From the NCBI RefSeq assembly GCF_040640215.1, contig NZ_JBFABG010000001.1, positions 1-64,000 of the forward strand: a stretch of DNA of 64,000 bases, written 5' to 3'. This DNA comes from Actinosynnema sp040640215 (lineage in GTDB: Bacteria; Actinomycetota; Actinomycetes; Mycobacteriales; Pseudonocardiaceae). Shown here piece after piece: positions 34,823 to 44,224 of this stretch. Position 1 is the stretch's first letter. Each line of letters opens with the position of its first letter. Made by a program: the position numbers and the translations under genes. The notes below the pieces were generated by a model. The model was not told the DNA's origin. It saw nothing but the letters and a program-made list of their open reading frames with translations, and ran no database searches.

Positions 34823-35028
34823 GCGAGCCGGGCTACGAGGAGGCCAGGGACGAGCTGGTGGAGGTGGTCCGCAGGTTGGAGGCGGGCGGCCTGTCGCTGG
34901 AGGAGTCGCTGGCGTTGTGGGAGCGCGGCGAGGCGCTCGCGAAGACCTGTGAGCGGCGGCTCGCGGGAGCCCGCGAGCGGATCGATCAAGCACTCGCGGT
35001 GACCGAGGAGGACGTGGCCGACGCCTGA
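34819..35028 (+). CDS. xseB: Exodeoxyribonuclease VII small subunit
   Basis: 69 residues, the normal size. YEEARDELVEVVRRLEAGGLSLEESLALWERGEAL is the XseB signature helix pair that binds the C-terminal helices of XseA several copies at a time. The GTG shares GTGA with the preceding stop. The protein has no catalytic activity of its own. Confidence 0.94.
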   Translation: MSEPGYEEARDELVEVVRRLEAGGLSLEESLALWERGEALAKTCERRLAGARERIDQALAVTEEDVADA

Positions 35029-35076
35029 CACCGTGCGAGGATTGGTCTACCGGCCGGTGATCGCAGGAGGAACTCC

Positions 35077-36132
35077 ATGGTGTCCAGCAGCAACCCGTCC
35101 GAGCGTCGTCGCGAAGCCCCCGACCGGAACCTCGCGCTCGAACTCGTCCGGGTCACCGAGGCCGCGGCGATGTCCGCCGGGCGCTGGGTGGGTCGTGGCG
35201 ACAAGAACGGCGGCGACGGCGCGGCCGTCGACGCGATGCGCAAGTTGATCGGCACCGTGTCGATGCGCGGCGTGGTCGTGATCGGCGAGGGCGAGAAGGA
35301 CGAAGCGCCCATGCTGTTCAACGGCGAGGAAGTCGGCAACGGCGACGGGCCCGACTGCGACGTCGCGGTGGACCCGATCGACGGCACGACGTTGATGGCC
35401 AAGGGGATGCCCAACGCGCTCGCGGTGCTCGCGGTGGCCGAGCGGGGCGCGATGTTCGACCCGTCCGCGGTGTTCTACATGGAGAAGCTGGCCGTGGGCC
35501 CGGAGGCGGCGGACGTCATCGACATCACGGTGCCGATCGGCGAGAACATCCGCCGGGTGGCCAAGGCGAAGCACAGCGACGTGTCCGACGTGACGGTGTG
35601 CGTCCTGGACCGACCGCGGCACGAGTCCCTCGTGGCGGATGTCCGGAAATCGGGCGCTCGTATCCACTTCATCTCCGACGGCGACGTCGCCGGCGCGATC
35701 TCCGCGGCCCGTCCGAACACGGGCATCGACCTGCTCGTCGGAATCGGCGGGACGCCCGAGGGGATCATCGCGGCGGCGGCGCTCAAGTGCATGGGCGGCG
35801 CGATCCAGGGCCGCCTGTGGCCGAAGGACGACGCCGAGCGGCGGCAGGCGATCGACGCCGGTCACGATCTGGAGCGAGTGCTCCTCACAAATGACCTGGT
35901 CAGGGGAGACAACGTGTTCTTCTGCGCGACCGGTGTCACGGACGGTGACCTGGTGCGCGGGGTGCACTACCGCGCCGGCGGGTGCACCACCCAGTCGATC
36001 GTGATGCGGTCCAAGTCGGGCACGGTGCGCATGATCGACGGGTTCCACCGGCTGACCAAGTTGCGCGAGTACTCCTCGGTCGACTTCGACCCGCGCCCCG
36101 CCGACGACTCCGCACTGCCCCCTCTCCCGTAA
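35077..36132 (+). CDS. glpX: Class II fructose-1,6-bisphosphatase
   Basis: 351 residues. GlpX-type gluconeogenic enzyme, hydrolysing fructose 1,6-bisphosphate to fructose 6-phosphate. Metal and substrate motifs are IGEGEKDEAPMLFNGE, DVAVDPIDGTTLMAKG (the lithium-sensitive phosphatase D-P-I-D-G-T), GIGGTPEGIIAAAALKCMGG and FCATGVTDGDLVRGV. ATG at 35077 follows GCAGGAGGA. It is 48 bases downstream of xseB and may be read from its own promoter. Most mycobacteria and relatives rely on this class II enzyme alone. Confidence 0.97.
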   Translation: MVSSSNPSERRREAPDRNLALELVRVTEAAAMSAGRWVGRGDKNGGDGAAVDAMRKLIGTVSMRGVVVIGEGEKDEAPMLFNGEEVGNGDGPDCDVAVDPIDGTTLMAKGMPNALAVLAVAERGAMFDPSAVFYMEKLAVGPEAADVIDITVPIGENIRRVAKAKHSDVSDVTVCVLDRPRHESLVADVRKSGARIHFISDGDVAGAISAARPNTGIDLLVGIGGTPEGIIAAAALKCMGGAIQGRLWPKDDAERRQAIDAGHDLERVLLTNDLVRGDNVFFCATGVTDGDLVRGVHYRAGGCTTQSIVMRSKSGTVRMIDGFHRLTKLREYSSVDFDPRPADDSALPPLP

Positions 36133-36251
36133 CCATCTGTTAACAGTCAAGGGGGCGTTACCGGCCGAACGGCTGTAGTCACAGAGCGCCATACGTCCCT
36201 AGTTTCCGTTTCGTGCCCTGGCCTCCCTGCTCCGGGCACGGAGAGGAAACA

Positions 36252-37019
36252 ATGAAGGTTCGTACCCTGCTCACCGCGTTCGCGGTCGCGGCCGGTGCCG
36301 CGCTCGCCACGGTCGGCGGCGCGGCGGCGGCCCCGGCGACGGACGGCGGCGTGACCCCGTACATCGTCGGCGGCGGCAACGCCACCCAGGTCTACTCGTT
36401 CATGGTCTCCCTGCAGAGCACCTCGGGCAGCCACTTCTGCGGCGGCTCGCTGATCAAGGCGAACTGGGTCGTGACGGCCAAGCACTGCGTGCAGGGCCGT
36501 TCCGCCTCCTCGGTCCGCGTCCGGGTCGGCACGACCAACCGCACCAGCGGTGGCTCGACCGCGAGCGGCGCGCAGATCGTGACGCACCCGAGCTACGACA
36601 TCGCGCTGCTGCGCCTGGCCACCAACGTGACCCAGGCCCCCATCGCGGTGGCGTCGACCTCCGGTGCGACCGGCACCGCCACCCGCATCATCGGCTGGGG
36701 CCAGACCTGTGCCCCCAGCGGCTGCGGCGGCGCTCCGATCACCCTCCAGGAGCTGAACACCTCGATCGTGGCGGACGGTAGCTGCCGCGGCATCAGCGGT
36801 GCGTACGAGATCTGCACCAACAACCCCGGTGGTCGCGCGGGCGCTTGTTACGGCGACTCCGGTGGCCCGCAGATCAAGCAGGTCGGCGGTGCGTGGCAGT
36901 TGATCGGTGCCACGAGCCGCGCCGGCAACAGCAGCTCCACCTGCGCGACCGGTCCGTCGATCTACATGGACGTCCCGGCGTTCCGCTCGTGGATCAGCCA
37001 GTACGCGGGCTCGGTGTAA
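36252..37019 (+). CDS. Secreted trypsin-like serine protease
   Basis: 255 residues, family S1. Signal peptide (KVRTLLTAFAVAAGAALATV) and a short propeptide end at IVGGGNA (mature N-terminus near residue 38, activated by cleavage). The triad is complete: His78 in VVTAKHCV, Asp in YDIALLRL and Ser in GDSGGP. Six cysteines suit three disulfides. The Asp six residues before the active Ser in ACYGDSGGP is replaced by a NNPGGRAGAC context, so trypsin-like P1 preference should not be assumed. The usual TAAHC reads TAKHC. ATG at 36252 has GAGAGGAAAC upstream. Streptogrisin/trypsin-like exoenzymes of this type are common in soil actinomycetes. Confidence 0.93.
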   Translation: MKVRTLLTAFAVAAGAALATVGGAAAAPATDGGVTPYIVGGGNATQVYSFMVSLQSTSGSHFCGGSLIKANWVVTAKHCVQGRSASSVRVRVGTTNRTSGGSTASGAQIVTHPSYDIALLRLATNVTQAPIAVASTSGATGTATRIIGWGQTCAPSGCGGAPITLQELNTSIVADGSCRGISGAYEICTNNPGGRAGACYGDSGGPQIKQVGGAWQLIGATSRAGNSSSTCATGPSIYMDVPAFRSWISQYAGSV

Positions 37020-37052
37020 CCCACCCCGTGAGCTAGCCGACCGGTGTCCTGA

Positions 37053-37091
37053 CGAGAGGGCCGTCCCGTTCCACGCGGGGCGGCCCTCTCG
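37053..37091 (+). terminator. Terminator after the secreted protease gene
   Basis: A 16-bp stem (one G-T pair), arms 37053-37068 and 37076-37091, 34 bases after the stop. Confidence 0.85.
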
Positions 37092-37216
37092 CCGTTCCGG
37101 AGCCGTCGGCACCACCCACGTCGAGAACCGCACGCGGGTGATCAGGTCCAGGTGGTCGCGGGAACGGGGGTTGGGTCACGTTTGGGCGGGTACTCGATGG
37201 TCGAGGGGTGATTCGG

Positions 37217-37642
37217 ATGAGGAAGCTCGGCACTGTCATAGCCGCGCTGGCCCTGGTCTTCGGCTTCGCGGCACCCGCTCAAGCGGCGACGGGCACACCG
37301 TGTTCGATTCAGAACGGGGCGTGCCTGAGACTGTCCACCAACGAGGCGTGGCTGATCTACAACGGCGCGCTGAGTTACGGCCCGGTCCCGGTCACGCACG
37401 GACGACCGGGTTACGAAACGCCTACCGGCACGTTCTCCGTTCTGCGCAAGGTGAAGGACGACTGGAGCGTGCCGTACAACGCACCGATGCCGTATTCCGT
37501 GTACTTCACCGTCAGCGGCATCGCGTTCCACGAGGGCAGCCTGACCGACCTGTCACACGGTTGCGTGCACCTGTCGCCCGAGGCCGCGGTGACCTTCTTC
37601 GACAACCTGCTCGTGGGTGAGCAGGTCGAGGTGGTCGGGTAG
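37217..37642 (+). CDS. Small secreted L,D-transpeptidase
   Basis: 141 residues. Signal peptide RKLGTVIAALALVFGFAAPAQA (first 24 residues), then a YkuD catalytic domain with THGRPGYETPTGTF, FHEGSLTD and the active-site motif LSHGCVHLS, Cys being the nucleophile. It is about as short as this family gets, with no peptidoglycan-binding or Ig-like extension. It would form 3-3 crosslinks in peptidoglycan or attach proteins to it. I chose the ATG at 37217, nine bases after GAGGGG, over the GTG at 37208, which abuts the ribosome binding site. Convergent with the reductase gene, one base between stops. Confidence 0.88.
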   Translation: MRKLGTVIAALALVFGFAAPAQAATGTPCSIQNGACLRLSTNEAWLIYNGALSYGPVPVTHGRPGYETPTGTFSVLRKVKDDWSVPYNAPMPYSVYFTVSGIAFHEGSLTDLSHGCVHLSPEAAVTFFDNLLVGEQVEVVG

Positions 37643-38626
37643 TCAGCCCGCGTTGCTGGAGTGCCCCGGGAACAGGTGAGCATCGGGGTCGAGCGCCACG
37701 GCGATGTTGTTGACCGCCGTGGCGGCCTCCCCGAAGCCGGTCGCGATCAACTTCACCTTCCCGGGGTACTGCGCGACGTCACCGGCCGCGTAGACCCGGT
37801 CGCGGGCGGTCCGCATGGTGGAGTCCACCACGATCGCCCGGTGGTCCAGCTCCACCCCCCACGTCTCGATGGGCCCGAGGTCGGCGGTGAACCCGAGCGC
37901 GGCCACCACCGCCTGCGCGGGCAACGCCGTGCGGTCGCCGCTCTTGAGACCCAGCTCGACCTCGGCCACCCGCCCGTCGCCGCGCAGGGCCAGCACCTCG
38001 GCGTCGGTGATGATCCGCACGCCCAGGTCGCGCACCTGCCGCACGGTCGGCGGGTGGGCGCGGAAGGTCGCCCGGCGGTGCACCACCGTGACGCTGGCGG
38101 CGATGGGGTGCAGCGCCAACGCCCAGTCGAACGCCGAGTCGCCGCCGCCGACCACCACGACGTCCTGTCCGGTGTGGACGCTCAGCGCGGGCACGAAGTG
38201 CACCACACCGCGGTCCAGCCAACCCTCGCCGGCGGGCAGCGGACGTGGCTTGAACTCGCCGATCCCGGCCGTGACGAGCACCGAGGCCGCGCGCACCACG
38301 CCGCCGTCGGCGAGCCCGACCGCCAACTTGTCGTCCACAGTGGACAGCGTGCGGGCCTGCCGGCCCAGCAGGTAGGCGGGGTTCCACTGGGCGGCCTGGT
38401 GCACGAGACCGGCGACCAGGTCACGCCCGCGCACGGCCGGGAACCCGGCCACGTCGTAAATCATCTTCTCCGGGTACATCGCGGTGATCTGACCACCGGC
38501 CTCGGGCAGCGAGTCGACCAGCGCGACGGACAGGTCTCGGAATCCGGCGTAGTACGCCGCGAACAGCCCCGTGGGCCCGGCTCCGACGATGAGCAGGTCG
38601 ACCTCTAGGTCCATGACTTCGACCAT
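37643..38626 (-). CDS. Ferredoxin/flavodoxin-NADP reductase, thioredoxin-reductase-like type
   Basis: 327 residues. FAD motif VGAGPTGLFAAYYAG, substrate-side EAGGQITAMYPEKMIYDVAGFP, NADPH motif VVVGGGDSAFDWAL and FAD ribityl motif VYAAGDVAQYPGKVKLIATGFGEAA. The redox Cys pair of thioredoxin reductase is absent, as in the YumC-type ferredoxin-NADP reductases, which carry this MYPEK..DVAGFP signature. It transfers electrons between NADPH and ferredoxin or flavodoxin. ATG at 38626 or the internal ATG at 38614 are both possible. It is divergent from fumC with a gap of about 50 bases. Confidence 0.9.
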   Translation of the reverse strand: MVEVMDLEVDLLIVGAGPTGLFAAYYAGFRDLSVALVDSLPEAGGQITAMYPEKMIYDVAGFPAVRGRDLVAGLVHQAAQWNPAYLLGRQARTLSTVDDKLAVGLADGGVVRAASVLVTAGIGEFKPRPLPAGEGWLDRGVVHFVPALSVHTGQDVVVVGGGDSAFDWALALHPIAASVTVVHRRATFRAHPPTVRQVRDLGVRIITDAEVLALRGDGRVAEVELGLKSGDRTALPAQAVVAALGFTADLGPIETWGVELDHRAIVVDSTMRTARDRVYAAGDVAQYPGKVKLIATGFGEAATAVNNIAVALDPDAHLFPGHSSNAG

Positions 38627-38679
38627 AGGTGGTGCAGCCCACTGTGCCCAGTGAGGGAACGCGGTCCAAACTCGGTGGT

Positions 38680-40074
<1,395 letters not shown>

Positions 40075-40932
40075 CCCGGCGCAGCCCGATCACGCACCCC
40101 AGGGCGACCGCCGTCGCACCCAGCACCGCGACGGCGGTCGGCTCCTGGACGCCCAGCGCCACCGACGCCACCAGCCCGGCCACCGGCATCAGCCCGATCA
40201 GCACCCCCGCCCGGTCCGCGCCGAGCTGCGCCACCGCGAAGTACCAGAGCCCGAACGCCACGGTCGTCATCGCGATCCCCAGCACCACCAACGACACGCC
40301 CTCCTCGGTCGTGGGCACCTGCCAACCGCCGAAGAACGTCCCCAGCACACCGCCCGCGACCGCCGCGAGCAGACAGCACCAGGTGGCCACCGCGACCCCG
40401 CCCAACCGGCGCACGACACCCACCGCGAACAGCGTGAACGACGCCTCGCCGAGCATCGTGAGCAGCGCCAGCACCAGCCCCGGCCCGTGCCACGCGCCGC
40501 CGCCGGACAGCAGGACCACCCCGGCCACCACCACCGACGCGCCCACGACCGCGCCGAGCGCGGGCCGCCTGCCCGCCACCAGCGGTGCGACCAGCGCCAG
40601 CACCAGCGGGCTCGCCCCCAGCACGGCGGCCACGAAACCGGGTTCCGCGTACCGCTGCGCGTAGAGCACGCAGGCGTTGAACCCGAGCATCCCGGTGGTC
40701 ACCAACCCGGCCAACGCCACCCAGTCGCGCCCGGACGGCACCACGAGCCGCCCACCGCGCACCAACGTCCAACCGAGCAGCACGATCCCGCCCAGCGCGT
40801 ACCGCATGGCCTGCCCGGTCAGCAGCGGGTAGTCCTGGAGCAGCCCGGTGACGGGCACGGACGCGCCCACGATCACCGCGGACAGCGCGCCGGAGGCGAT
40901 GGCGATTCTCATACCGCCCACCCTCACCGACG

Positions 40933-40980
40933 AGTGGTCCAGGATTAAGCTCCACTTCGATGACCGCCAACTGGACCACT
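40933..40980. promoter_or_regulatory. MocR-type operator: 10-bp inverted repeat between EamA and MocR genes
   Basis: AGTGGTCCAG (40933-40942) and CTGGACCACT (40971-40980) are perfect inverted repeats with 28 bases between. The pair spans the divergent promoters and the first codons of the regulator gene (NWTTY), which suits repression of both genes by a dimeric MocR protein. Confidence 0.65.
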
Positions 40981-42330
40981 TATCGCGAGCTGCTGCTCCC
41001 GGGGCTCACCGGCCGGCGCGCGGTGGAGTCCGAGCTCCGCCGTGCGGTCCGCGACGGGCGGCTGCGACCGGGCACCCGGCTGCCGTCCAGCCGCGACCTG
41101 GCGGACCAGCTCGGCGTCGCGCGCGGCACGGTGACGTCGGCGTACTCGCAGCTCATCGGTGAGGGGTACCTGGTCGCCAAACGCGGCTCCGGCACCACCG
41201 TGACCGCCGCGTGCTCGTGGCCGAACACGTTCGAACGGCCACCGGACCCCGCGCGGCGGTGGCGGTTCGACCTGCGTCCGGGACTGCCCGCGCTCACGGC
41301 GTTCCCGCGCGAGGAGTGGTTGCACGCGCAGAAGACCGCGCTGCTGGCGTTGTCCGCCGACGAGCTCGGCTACCCCGACCCGGCCGGGTTCCCCTTGTTG
41401 CGCGCGGAACTCGCCGACTACCTGGGCCGGGTGCGCGCCGTGGCGACCCGACCGTCCGACGTGGTCGTGGTCAACGGGGCCGCCCAGGGCGTGTCGCTGA
41501 TCGGCCGCGTGCTCCAGGTCGCGGGCCACACCAGCGTCGCCGTGGAGGAACCGAGCCACTTCGGCGCGGCGGACATGCTCGCGTCGCACGGCCTTGAGGT
41601 CCGATTCATCCCCGTGGACGACAAGGGAATCCGAGTCGACGTCCTGTCCACAACGGACTGCCGCGCGGTGCTCGTCACCGCGGCGCACCAGTTCCCGTTG
41701 GGCGTCGTGCTGCACCCGCAACGTCGGCGCGCGCTCCTGGACTGGGCGCGCGCTCGCGACGGCTTGGTCATCGAGGACGACTACGACGCCGAACACCGCT
41801 ACGACCGTCCCGCGATGGGCGCGATGCAGGCGCTCGACCCGGCCCGCGTGATCTACCAGGGCAGCGCCAGCAAGGTGCTCGCGCCCGCGTTGCGGCTCGG
41901 CTGGTTGGTGCTGCCGCCCGACGTGCGCGATTCCGTCGTGGAGCGCAAGCGCCTGGACGACCTGGGCACCGGCACGCTGCACCAGGCGGCCTTCGCGCAA
42001 CTGCTCAGGACCGGCGGCTACGACCGGCACCTGCGGCGCACCCGGCAGCTCTACCGGGCGCGCCGGGACGCGCTGCTCGACGAGCTGTCCCGGGTGCTGC
42101 CGGACTGGACGCCGATCGGCGTGGCCGCCGGCCTGCACGTCGTGGTCCGGCTGCCGGACGGCGTGGACGACCTCGCGGTGCAGGAACGGCTGGCGCGGCG
42201 CGGGGTGAACGCCCCGGCGCTGGCCGGCTACTACCACCGGCCGGCGTTCCCCGGACTCGTCCTGGGCTACGCCGCGCTCACCCCGGACCGCCTCCGCCAG
42301 GCCGTCCACGAGCTGGCGCAAGCCCTCTGA
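40960..42330 (+). CDS. MocR/PdxR-family transcriptional regulator with aminotransferase domain
   Basis: 456 residues. Residues 10-80 are a GntR winged helix (LPSSRDLADQLGVARGTVTSAYSQL). Residues 115-456 are a class I aminotransferase-like domain with PLP-binding Lys305 in YQGSASKVLAPALRLG, Asp in VIEDDYDAEHRYD and the EEPSH segment. MocR proteins sense PLP, GABA, taurine or amino compounds via this domain. The divergent EamA exporter and the inverted repeat suggest it controls export of an amino compound. The ATG at 40960 lies between the operator arms. Confidence 0.93.
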   Translation: MTANWTTYRELLLPGLTGRRAVESELRRAVRDGRLRPGTRLPSSRDLADQLGVARGTVTSAYSQLIGEGYLVAKRGSGTTVTAACSWPNTFERPPDPARRWRFDLRPGLPALTAFPREEWLHAQKTALLALSADELGYPDPAGFPLLRAELADYLGRVRAVATRPSDVVVVNGAAQGVSLIGRVLQVAGHTSVAVEEPSHFGAADMLASHGLEVRFIPVDDKGIRVDVLSTTDCRAVLVTAAHQFPLGVVLHPQRRRALLDWARARDGLVIEDDYDAEHRYDRPAMGAMQALDPARVIYQGSASKVLAPALRLGWLVLPPDVRDSVVERKRLDDLGTGTLHQAAFAQLLRTGGYDRHLRRTRQLYRARRDALLDELSRVLPDWTPIGVAAGLHVVVRLPDGVDDLAVQERLARRGVNAPALAGYYHRPAFPGLVLGYAALTPDRLRQAVHELAQAL

Positions 42331-42414
42331 CCTGCACGGACAGCAGCCTCCCCGGAGTTCACCCAGAAGTGTCTCCCGGCCGTACCCGGGGAATTGTCGG
42401 TGCTCCGGTGCACC

Positions 42415-43965
42415 ATGGGTCCCGTGTTGTTCACCGAGGTAGTCGAGACGTCCGCCACCGTGGCGGCGACGCGCTCCCGCCTGGCCAAGGTCGCCGCCCT
42501 GGCCGAGCTGGTGCGCCGGATGAGCACGCCCGCGGTCGTGTCGTTCCTGATCGGCCTGCCCAGCCAGGGCCGCATCGGGGCGGGCCACCGCACCGTGTTC
42601 GACATCGCACCACCGCCCGCCGCCCGGCCGGAGCTGACGGTGGTCGAGGTGGACGACGCGCTGGGCGGGTACGCGGCGATCTCGGGCAAGGGCGCGGTGC
42701 AGCGCCGGGTCGGTGCCCTGACCGACCTGTTCGCCCGCGCCACCGCCGAGGAGCAGGACTTCCTGCGCCGGCTGCTCACCGGCGAGCTGCGCCAGGGCGC
42801 TCTCGAAGGGATCATGGTGGACGCCATCGCCCGCGCGGCCGACGTGCCCGTCGACGTGGTCCGGCGGGCCGCCATGCTGTCCGGGAGCCTGCCCACCACC
42901 GCCGTGGCGGCCCGGGAGGGCGAGGCGGCGCTCGCGGCGTTCCGGCTGGAGGTGGGCCGCCCGGTGCGGCCCATGCTGGCCTCGCCCGCCGAGTCGCTGC
43001 CCGAGGCGCTGGCCGAGCTGGGTCCGTGCGTGGTGGAGCACAAGCTCGACGGCGCGCGCATCCAGGTGCACCGCGCGGGCGACGAGGTCCGCGTCTTCAC
43101 CAGGGCGTTGCGGGAGGTCACCGGCACCGTCCCCGAGCTGGTGGCGCTGGTGCGCGGGCTGCCGTGCGAGTCGGTGGTGCTCGACGGCGAGACGCTGGCG
43201 CTGACCGACGACGGCAAGCCCCGGCCGTTCCAGGAGACGATGAGCAGGTTCGGCGCGCTGCTCGGTGCCGAGGGCGACACCCGCTCGCTGCTGCTGAGCC
43301 CGTTCTTCTTCGACTGCCTGCACCTCAACGGCGTGGACCTGCTGGACGAACCGCTGCGCGAACGCCTGGCCGCGCTGCGCGAGGTGGCCGGCGACCACGT
43401 CATCCCCGGCGTGGTCGAGCCGGACGAGGACCGGGCGGCGGGCCTGCTGGACGCGGCGCTGGCGGCGGGCCACGAGGGCGTCGTGGTCAAGGCGCTGGAC
43501 TCGGTGTACGCGGCGGGCAGGCGCGGCCGGTCGTGGCAGAAGGTGAAGCCGGTGCACACCCTCGACCTGGTGGTGCTCGGCGTCGAGTGGGGCAGCGGTC
43601 GCCGGAAGGGCCTGCTGTCCAACCTGCACCTGGGCGCGCGGGACCCGGACGGCGGTCCACCGATCATGGTGGGCAAGACCTTCAAGGGCCTCACCGACGA
43701 GCTCCTGGCGTGGCAGACGCGCGAACTCCAGGAGATCGCCACCGACCTCGGCGACTGGGTGGTCACCGTCCGCCCGGAACGGGTGATCGAGGTCGAGCTG
43801 GACGGCGTCCAGGTCAGCCCCAGGTACCCGGGCGGTGTGGCCCTGCGCTTCGCCCGGGTCCTCCGCTACCGCCCGGACAAGGACGCCGCCGACGCCGACA
43901 CCATCGACGCCGTCCGCGCCCTGCTCCCGAGGGGAGGCGCACCCACACCCCCCGAAACCCCTTGA
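42415..43965 (+). CDS. ATP-dependent DNA ligase, LigB type
   Basis: 516 residues. Adenylation domain with active Lys210 in VEHKLDGARIQVH, motif III SVVLDGETLAL, IIIa FFFDCLHLNG, motif IV HEGVVVKALDS and V WQKVKPVHTLDLVVLG, then an OB domain. An N-terminal DNA-binding domain (LFTEVVETSATVAATRSRLAKVAAL) places it with archaeal-like/mycobacterial LigB rather than LigC or LigD. It seals nicks using ATP, in addition to the NAD ligase expected elsewhere. Start is ATG 42415 or GTG 42424; neither has a clear ribosome binding site. Confidence 0.92.
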   Translation: MGPVLFTEVVETSATVAATRSRLAKVAALAELVRRMSTPAVVSFLIGLPSQGRIGAGHRTVFDIAPPPAARPELTVVEVDDALGGYAAISGKGAVQRRVGALTDLFARATAEEQDFLRRLLTGELRQGALEGIMVDAIARAADVPVDVVRRAAMLSGSLPTTAVAAREGEAALAAFRLEVGRPVRPMLASPAESLPEALAELGPCVVEHKLDGARIQVHRAGDEVRVFTRALREVTGTVPELVALVRGLPCESVVLDGETLALTDDGKPRPFQETMSRFGALLGAEGDTRSLLLSPFFFDCLHLNGVDLLDEPLRERLAALREVAGDHVIPGVVEPDEDRAAGLLDAALAAGHEGVVVKALDSVYAAGRRGRSWQKVKPVHTLDLVVLGVEWGSGRRKGLLSNLHLGARDPDGGPPIMVGKTFKGLTDELLAWQTRELQEIATDLGDWVVTVRPERVIEVELDGVQVSPRYPGGVALRFARVLRYRPDKDAADADTIDAVRALLPRGGAPTPPETP

Positions 43966-44224
43966 GGCGCAGCGCCACACCCCGACGGCCGTCCAACCCG
44001 GCACCCTCCGCCACAGGACACACCCGGAGGCGCTCCGGCATCGCCCAGCATCGTCCGACGTCGCCCAGCGTCACCCGGTGCCTTGCGGTGTCAGCCGGTG
44101 CCTTGCGGTGTCACCCGGTGCCTTGCGCGTTGTCCGGCGTACCCGAACACCGGTTTCCCGCACCCCGTACAGGTGTTCGCGGCCCACGGCGAAACCGGCC
44201 AGCGGCGGGTAGTGTCAAAGTTTC
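43966..44224. other. Intergenic region before guaB1
   Basis: About 260 bases. The first 70 are Pro-rich-looking read-through of no coding value. The middle is a period-20 repeat array (separate entry). The final 90 should hold the guaB1 promoter; GGGTAGTGT at 44207-44215 could include a -10 element. Confidence 0.45.
44041..44133. repeat. Period-20 degenerate tandem repeat
   Basis: Blocks start at 44041, 44061, 44081, 44101 and 44121. The first two share TCGCCCAGC, and the rest follow CCCGGTGCCTTGCGGTGTCA (44074-44093 and 44094-44113 differ at one base). It lies 90 bases upstream of guaB1. Confidence 0.75.
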
